From assembly GCA_937916185.1 (NCBI GenBank), contig CALGGD010000337.1, positions 1 through 10,039 on the forward strand: a stretch of 10,039 nucleotides of DNA, in the 5' to 3' direction. This DNA is from an uncultured Oxalobacter sp. (GTDB taxonomy: Bacteria; Pseudomonadota; Gammaproteobacteria; Burkholderiales; Burkholderiaceae_D). Every line of letters begins with the position of its first letter. Position 1 is the stretch's first letter. Positions 6,191 to 10,039 of this stretch are shown one piece after another. Position numbers and translations under genes: made by a program. The notes beneath the pieces were generated by a model that searched no databases, had not been told where the DNA came from, and worked only from the letters and a program-made list of their open reading frames with translations.

Positions 6191-7396
6191 ATGCAAGCAG
6201 AAAGCTCATTTAAACGACTGACCGATCTGGTGGATAAAGGCGAAGTGAAAGGCAAACGCGTTTTTATCCGTTCTGATCTGAATGTCCCCCGTGATGCCGA
6301 AGGAAATATTACGGAAGATACCCGTATCCGCGCATCGATTCCAGCAATCCAGTCTGCATTGAAAGGTGGCGCGGCAGTGATGGTGACTTCCCACCTTGGC
6401 CGTCCCAAAGAAGGCGTGTTCTCTGAAACGGAATCCTTGGCAGCTGTCGCAGTCCGCATGGGCGAACTGCTGGGTCAGAAGGTTGAGCTGGTCCGTGACT
6501 GGACGGATGGGGTTGATGTCAAGCCAGGACAGGTTGTCCTGCTTGAGAATGCCCGTTTCAATGTCGGTGAGAAGAAAAACAGCGAGGATCTGGCGAAGAA
6601 GATAGCAGCCCTTTGCGATATCTATGTCAATGATGCTTTCGGAACGGCACACCGTGCAGAGGCGACGACATATGGTGCGGCGCAGTTTGCCCCGATAGCC
6701 TGTGCAGGGCCTTTGATGGCGGCAGAACTGGATGCGCTCCAGAAAGCGACTGCCACGCCGCAGCGCCCGATGCTGGCGGTTGTCGGTGGCGCAAAGGTTT
6801 CCGGCAAGTTGCAGGTGCTGAAAAAATTGTCAGATAAAGTCGATAACCTGATTATCGGTGGGGGTATCGCCAATACATTCCTGCTGGCTGCCGGTTTGCC
6901 TGTCGGCAAGTCCCTGGTCGAGGAAGAACTGGTGGAAGAAGCCAAGAGCATCATGGCTGTCATGAGTGCACGCGGTGCTTCAGTTCCCTTGCCTGTCGAT
7001 GTGGTCTGTGCGAAAGAGTTTGCTGCAGGTGCTGCCGCAACAGTCAAGAAGGTTTCTGATGTCGAGGCAGATGACATGATCCTTGATATCGGGCCCGAAA
7101 CCGCAGCGCAGTATGCGAAGATTATTGCAGATGCGGGGACTGTCGTCTGGAATGGCCCGGTCGGTGTCTTTGAATTTGAACAGTTCGGGGGAGGTACCCG
7201 GGCTGTTGCTATGGCGATTGCGGATTCCAAGGCGTATTCACTGGCGGGTGGCGGTGATACCCTGGCGGCGATTGCGAAGTACAATATTGCGGATAAAGTC
7301 GGCTATATCTCAACCGGCGGTGGGGCATTCCTTGAATTCCTGGAAGGGAAAGTCCTGCCTGCTGTCGGTATCCTGATGCAGCGGGCAAACCAATAA
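6191..7396 (+). CDS. pgk: Phosphoglycerate kinase
   Basis: This 401-residue cytosolic monomeric enzyme interconverts 1,3-bisphosphoglycerate + ADP and 3-phosphoglycerate + ATP in glycolysis and gluconeogenesis. The family signature [11 protein letters not shown] is at residues 23-33 and the substrate-binding [10 protein letters not shown] follows. Further on are [41 protein letters not shown], the nucleotide-site stretch [12 protein letters not shown], and the C-terminal GGGDTLAAI and [15 protein letters not shown] modest purine run (GAAAGAAG) precedes the ATG by six bases. Length is slightly above the usual 390-397 because of a few extra N-terminal residues. It is the first gene of the pgk-fba pair, preceded by a strong terminator. 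Confidence 0.97.
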   Translation: MQAESSFKRLTDLVDKGEVKGKRVFIRSDLNVPRDAEGNITEDTRIRASIPAIQSALKGGAAVMVTSHLGRPKEGVFSETESLAAVAVRMGELLGQKVELVRDWTDGVDVKPGQVVLLENARFNVGEKKNSEDLAKKIAALCDIYVNDAFGTAHRAEATTYGAAQFAPIACAGPLMAAELDALQKATATPQRPMLAVVGGAKVSGKLQVLKKLSDKVDNLIIGGGIANTFLLAAGLPVGKSLVEEELVEEAKSIMAVMSARGASVPLPVDVVCAKEFAAGAAATVKKVSDVEADDMILDIGPETAAQYAKIIADAGTVVWNGPVGVFEFEQFGGGTRAVAMAIADSKAYSLAGGGDTLAAIAKYNIADKVGYISTGGGAFLEFLEGKVLPAVGILMQRANQ

Positions 7397-7412
7397 AGCC
7401 TAGGAGAAACAG

Positions 7413-8477
7413 ATGTCTATCGTATCTATGCGCCAGTTGCTCGACCATGCCGCTGAAAACGGTTATGGTCTTCCAGCATTCAATGTCAACAACCTTGAAC
7501 AGGTCCGTGCCATTATGGCAGCGGCATCAGAGGTCAACTCACCGGTCATCATGCAGGCATCAGCAGGAGCCAGGCGGTATGCGGGCGAGGCTTTCCTGCG
7601 TCATCTGATTGAAGCGGCTGTTGAAGCCTACCCTGATATCCCTGTTGTCATGCACCAGGACCATGGGCAGTCGCCTGCTGTCTGTATGGCAGCCATCCGG
7701 TCAGGTTTCAGCTCAGTCATGATGGATGGTTCCCTGATGCCGGATGGCAAGACCACCTCCACCTATGACTACAACGTGGCGGTTTCCAAGGAAGTCGTCA
7801 GCTTCTCCCATGCCATCGGTGTGACCGTGGAAGCGGAACTGGGGGTTTTGGGGTCGCTGGAGACCTTGAAGGCGGACAAGGAAGACGGTGTCGGTGCAGA
7901 AGGCAAGATGACCCGTGAGCAGCTGCTGACAGATGTTGAGCAGGCGGCGGATTTTGTCAAGGCTACCCAATGCGATGCGTTGGCGATTGCGATTGGGACA
8001 TCCCATGGTGCCTATAAATTCACCCGTAAACCGACAGGCGATATCCTGGCGCTCGACAGGTTGAAAGAAATCCATGCGCGTCTGCCGAACACCCATCTGG
8101 TGATGCATGGTTCTTCTTCCGTCCCACAGGAACTGCTGGCAATCATCCGTGAGTATGGTGGCGACATCCGTGAGACCTATGGGGTTCCGGTTGAAGAACT
8201 GCAGGAAAGCATCCGTCATGGTGTCCGCAAGATCAATATCGATACCGATATCCGGTTGTCGATGACGGCGGCCATCCGCCGTTATATGGCAGAGAACCCT
8301 TCCCATTTCGATCCGCGCCAGTACAACAAGGCAGCACAGGAAGAAGCCAAGAAACTGTGCATGTCCCGGTATATCGCATTCGGCAGTGCCGGGCAGGCAT
8401 CCAAGATCAAACCGATACCATTGGAAAAAATGGCAGAAAGATACCGGAAGGGCGAGCTCTCGCAGATTGTGAAGTAA
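7413..8477 (+). CDS. fba: Fructose-1,6-bisphosphate aldolase, class II (zinc-dependent)
   Basis: This 354-residue enzyme cleaves fructose 1,6-bisphosphate to dihydroxyacetone phosphate and glyceraldehyde 3-phosphate, and runs the reverse in gluconeogenesis. The class II signature VVMHQDHG is at 78-85, with catalytic Asp83 and zinc ligand His84. The other zinc histidines are His198 in GTSHGAYK and His232 in VMHGSSS, and the EAELG motif follows Glu140. The phosphate-binding NIDTDIRL is near the C-terminal side. Length and sequence fit the CbbA-like class IIB enzymes of beta-proteobacteria. AGGAG lies seven bases before the ATG and only 16 bases separate it from pgk, so the two are almost certainly one transcript. 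A terminator-like hairpin follows. Confidence 0.97.
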   Translation: MSIVSMRQLLDHAAENGYGLPAFNVNNLEQVRAIMAAASEVNSPVIMQASAGARRYAGEAFLRHLIEAAVEAYPDIPVVMHQDHGQSPAVCMAAIRSGFSSVMMDGSLMPDGKTTSTYDYNVAVSKEVVSFSHAIGVTVEAELGVLGSLETLKADKEDGVGAEGKMTREQLLTDVEQAADFVKATQCDALAIAIGTSHGAYKFTRKPTGDILALDRLKEIHARLPNTHLVMHGSSSVPQELLAIIREYGGDIRETYGVPVEELQESIRHGVRKINIDTDIRLSMTAAIRRYMAENPSHFDPRQYNKAAQEEAKKLCMSRYIAFGSAGQASKIKPIPLEKMAERYRKGELSQIVK

Positions 8478-8512
8478 TAACGTCTTATTGGACAGATAGT
8501 GGCAACAACAAT

Positions 8513-8548
8513 GTGCAGGTGCGCCCCAGGCTGCACCTGTACTGTTTT
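8513..8548 (+). terminator. Terminator-like hairpin between fba and purE
   Basis: GTGCAGGTGC (8513-8522) pairs with GCACCTGTAC (8533-8542), one G-T wobble, and the loop contains a further GCC/GGC pairing around CCA. TGTTTT follows. It lies 35 bases after the fba stop and ends 15 bases before the purE ATG. No promoter for purE is obvious in the 86-base gap, so it may act as a partial terminator that lowers purE-purC expression relative to fba. Confidence 0.6.
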
Positions 8549-8563
8549 CAAAGAAGGTAAAAG

Positions 8564-9070
8564 ATGGCGGAAAAACAGGAGAAAAAACTGGTTGGCATTG
8601 TGATGGGATCCACATCCGACTGGGATATCATGAAAGAAGCGGCAAAGATGTGCCGTGATTTTGGGATTCCTTTTGAAACACGTGCCTTGTCAGCGCACAG
8701 GACACCGGAAGAACTGTCCAACTGGATTGCAAAGATGGAAGCACAGGGGGCACAGGCAATCATCGCAGGTGCCGGCGGTGCTGCCCATCTGGCTGGTGTG
8801 GTGGCATCCCATACCATTCTGCCGGTGTTTGGGGTTCCGATTCCTTCCAAATACATGAAGGGCATGGATTCACTCCTTTCCATGGTGCAGATGCCCAAAG
8901 GCATTCCTGTTTCCACCCTGGCGATTGGCGAAGCGGGTGCTGCCAATGCGGCATTGGCTGTGGTTGCCGTCTTGGCACTGAATGACCCTGGGATGCGGGA
9001 AAAACTGCTGGCATTCCGCCACAGGCAGGTTGATAAAGTCCGGGATGCCGTTATTCCAGAACTTGATTGA
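8564..9070 (+). CDS. purE: N5-carboxyaminoimidazole ribonucleotide mutase (PurE class I)
   Basis: This 168-residue cytosolic enzyme converts N5-CAIR to CAIR in de novo purine synthesis, normally after PurK. GIVMGSTSDWDIM carries Ser16 and Asp19, and RALSAHRTPEEL carries the catalytic His45 and Arg46. The glycine-rich AGAGGAAHLAGVVAS and the 40s-loop SLLSMVQMPKGIPV are complete. The bacterial class I sequence motifs distinguish it from the CO2-using class II enzymes. AAGAAGG lies six bases before the ATG. It is followed by purC after 10 bases, which is translational-coupling distance. No purK lies in the window. Confidence 0.97.
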   Translation: MAEKQEKKLVGIVMGSTSDWDIMKEAAKMCRDFGIPFETRALSAHRTPEELSNWIAKMEAQGAQAIIAGAGGAAHLAGVVASHTILPVFGVPIPSKYMKGMDSLLSMVQMPKGIPVSTLAIGEAGAANAALAVVAVLALNDPGMREKLLAFRHRQVDKVRDAVIPELD

Positions 9071-9080
9071 TGGAGGTGTT

Positions 9081-9743
9081 ATGGCTGGATTGATGAAAAC
9101 CAATATCAAGTCGCTGCCTTTCCTGCACAGCGGGAAAGTCCGTGATATTTATGCAGTCGGTGATGACAAGATGCTTGTCGTCCAGACAGACCGCCTGTCG
9201 GCCTTTGATGTCATCATGGAAGACCCGATTCCGGAAAAAGGCAGGATCCTGACAGCGATGTCCAATTTCTGGTTCAAGAAGTTCGGGCATCTGATGCCGA
9301 ACCATATGACAGATATTGATCCAGAAACCTTGGTTGCACCGGAAGAACGTGACCAGGTCCGTGGCCGTGCGATTGTCGTCAAGAAATTCAAACCATTGCC
9401 GATCGAGGCGATTGTCCGTGGCTATATCATCGGGACAGGTTGGAAAGACTATCAGAAGACCGGGGCTGTCTGTGGCATCAAACTGCCAGCAGGGTTGAAA
9501 GAAGCGCAGAAACTCCCTGAAGTGATTTTCACACCTTCCACCAAGGCGGAGATCGGTGACCATGATGAAAACATTTCCTTTGAAAGGATGAAAGAAATCG
9601 TCGGGGCAGACACCGCAGAGAAAGTCCGTGATATGGCCGTCACCCTGTATAAGGCCGCTGCTGAATATGCCGCTTCAAAAGGCATCATCATTGCCGATAC
9701 CAAGTTTGAATTCGGGCAGGATGATGACGGCAAGGTTTATTTT
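9081..9743 (+). CDS. purC: SAICAR synthetase PurC, N-terminal three quarters (C-terminus replaced)
   Basis: PurC joins CAIR and aspartate with ATP to make SAICAR, the step after PurE. GGAGG at 9072-9076 is a strong Shine-Dalgarno, four bases before the ATG. The ATP-binding SGKVRDIY is at residues 17-24. It is followed by TDRLSAFDV, signature 1 as PIEAIVRGYIIGTGW, FTPSTKAEIGDHDENIS, and signature 2 as IADTKFEFG at 204-212. Normal beta-type PurC proteins are about 290-300 residues and continue after this with a segment like MDEVLTPDSSRFWP. Here residues 214-220 (DDDGKVY) lead directly into unrelated sequence, and about 75 C-terminal PurC residues are absent. The frame stays open to the window's last base (319 codons). 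The end given here is the last position where PurC identity is plausible. The sequence is best read as an intact gene interrupted by a bad join. Confidence 0.93.
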
Positions 9744-9827
9744 ATTTCCAATGGAAACGATTCTGAAGGCCGGGGCTATATTCAGATGAGCCAAATTGAT
9801 ATTTCCAACGGTAAAAAACTTTCTGAA
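9720..9827 (+). other. Internal fragment of a glycoside hydrolase family 43-like beta-xylosidase
   Basis: In the same frame as purC, about 36 codons read DDDGKVYFISNGNDSEGRGY and then IQMSQIDISNGKKLSE. This closely resembles the internal blade of GH43 beta-xylosidase/arabinofuranosidase proteins, where DPSLFFDDDGKVYF is followed by a glycine-rich turn and a QxEIDxxTGK-like strand. Nothing before or after it belongs to a GH43 protein, so it is an orphan fragment. Both edges lie in words that fit the neighbours too: the left edge fits PurC (DDDGKVY) and the right edge fits XdhB (LSEN). The family call rests on my recognition of a short stretch and is not certain. Confidence 0.55.
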
Positions 9828-10039
9828 AATGAGAATTCTGAGATTATTAGTGGTGGTACTGATGTTTTGATTCGAGTACGTGAAGGAAAAGATGCAGGTA
9901 TTGGGCTTGTGTCTATTCATAATCTTAATGAGTTAAAAGGTGTAAAACTTGATTCAAGTGGTAATATAATAATTGGTGCAGGCACATCATTTCATGATAT
10001 AACTTACAATGACATTATTAAAAAGTATATTCCTTCACT
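9819..10039 (+). CDS. XdhB-type FAD-binding subunit of a molybdenum hydroxylase (xanthine dehydrogenase family), fragment running off the window
   Basis: The last 73 codons, still in the purC frame, read LSENENSEIISGGTDVLIRV, then LVSIHNLNELKGVKLDSSGNIIIGAGTSFHDITYNDIIKKYIPS. This is the N-terminal FAD-binding part of medium-subunit molybdenum hydroxylases. GGTD is the FAD pyrophosphate loop, followed by the SIHNLNELKGI-like and IGAGTSF-like strands. Such subunits carry electrons between the iron-sulphur and molybdopterin subunits during purine oxidation. The usual 20-25 residues before the SGGTD motif are missing at the left and the protein continues beyond the window. The DNA is much more AT-rich than the rest of the window, with AT-ending codons, as in low-GC Firmicutes. 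The exact substrate is unknown. Confidence 0.75.

Noticed and set aside
6622..7284. 220-codon Ala/Ser/Thr-rich open frame on the - strand inside pgk
   Set aside because: Low-complexity mirror of the pgk reading frame; no promoter or Shine-Dalgarno.
7713..8615. 300-codon open frame on the - strand across fba and the fba-purE gap
   Set aside because: It is antisense to intact fba, runs across a hairpin and into purE, and has no recognisable family or ribosome-binding site.
9081..10039. A genuine novel PurC-glycosidase-oxidoreductase fusion protein
   Set aside because: Each partner is a fragment, PurC loses an essential C-terminal part, composition shifts sharply and the joins fall in shared short words; an assembly chimera explains all of this.
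1..10039. CRISPR array, insertion sequence, phage or toxin-antitoxin genes
   Set aside because: I saw no regularly spaced repeats, transposase or integrase motifs, terminal inverted repeats, or small gene pairs of the toxin-antitoxin kind.

Overview
The bulk of this window (about 345-9740) is ordinary chromosomal sequence from a betaproteobacterium. The closest fit I can argue for is the order Burkholderiales, perhaps an Oxalobacter-like gut organism. The evidence is the protein sequences (HtpG, the class II aldolase, PurE, a PurC of the beta type), the pgk-fba-pur gene order and a moderate GC content of roughly 50-55%. The genus is inference. I find no novel defence, mobile or biosynthetic system. 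The odd things are at the two edges, and they look like assembly joins.

Layout. Bases 3 to about 312 are the C-terminal end of a dihydropyrimidinase/hydantoinase-type cyclic amidohydrolase in very GC-rich DNA (41 of 60 bases in 61-120 are G or C). Composition changes abruptly near 315-345. Then come htpG (Hsp90 chaperone, + strand, behind a heat-shock-like promoter) and, convergent with it across a shared hairpin terminator, the glnK-amtB ammonium-sensing and transport operon on the - strand. The 368-base gap 4158-4525 holds a textbook sigma54 promoter for glnK, a good NtrC-like site upstream of it, a perfect 8-5-8 inverted repeat just after the predicted transcription start, and on the + strand the promoter of a tRNA-Lys(CUU) gene. 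The 316-base gap 4602-4917 holds the tRNA terminator, a doubtful 47-codon small ORF whose Shine-Dalgarno lies in a hairpin, a second hairpin, and a strong -35/-10 promoter for a LysN/MocR-type aminotransferase (4918-6084). A strong terminator (6101-6130) isolates that gene from the following cluster: pgk and fba (lower glycolysis/gluconeogenesis), then purE and purC (de novo purine synthesis).

Right edge. The purC reading frame stays open to the last base, but only its first 211-220 codons are PurC. About 35 codons resembling a glycoside hydrolase family 43 beta-xylosidase follow, and then about 70 codons of an XdhB-type FAD-binding subunit in AT-rich DNA (16 of 60 bases in 9961-10020 are G or C). 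Each join sits in a short stretch that plausibly belongs to both partners. I read this as a metagenome assembly chimera and not as a natural three-part fusion.

How the genes work together. GlnK is the PII-type signal protein that gates AmtB, and the sigma54/NtrC signals predict that both are expressed under nitrogen limitation. pgk and fba are translationally close (16-base gap) and probably co-transcribed. A terminator-like hairpin between fba and purE may lower or tune read-through into the purine genes. PurE makes CAIR, and PurC uses it in the next step.
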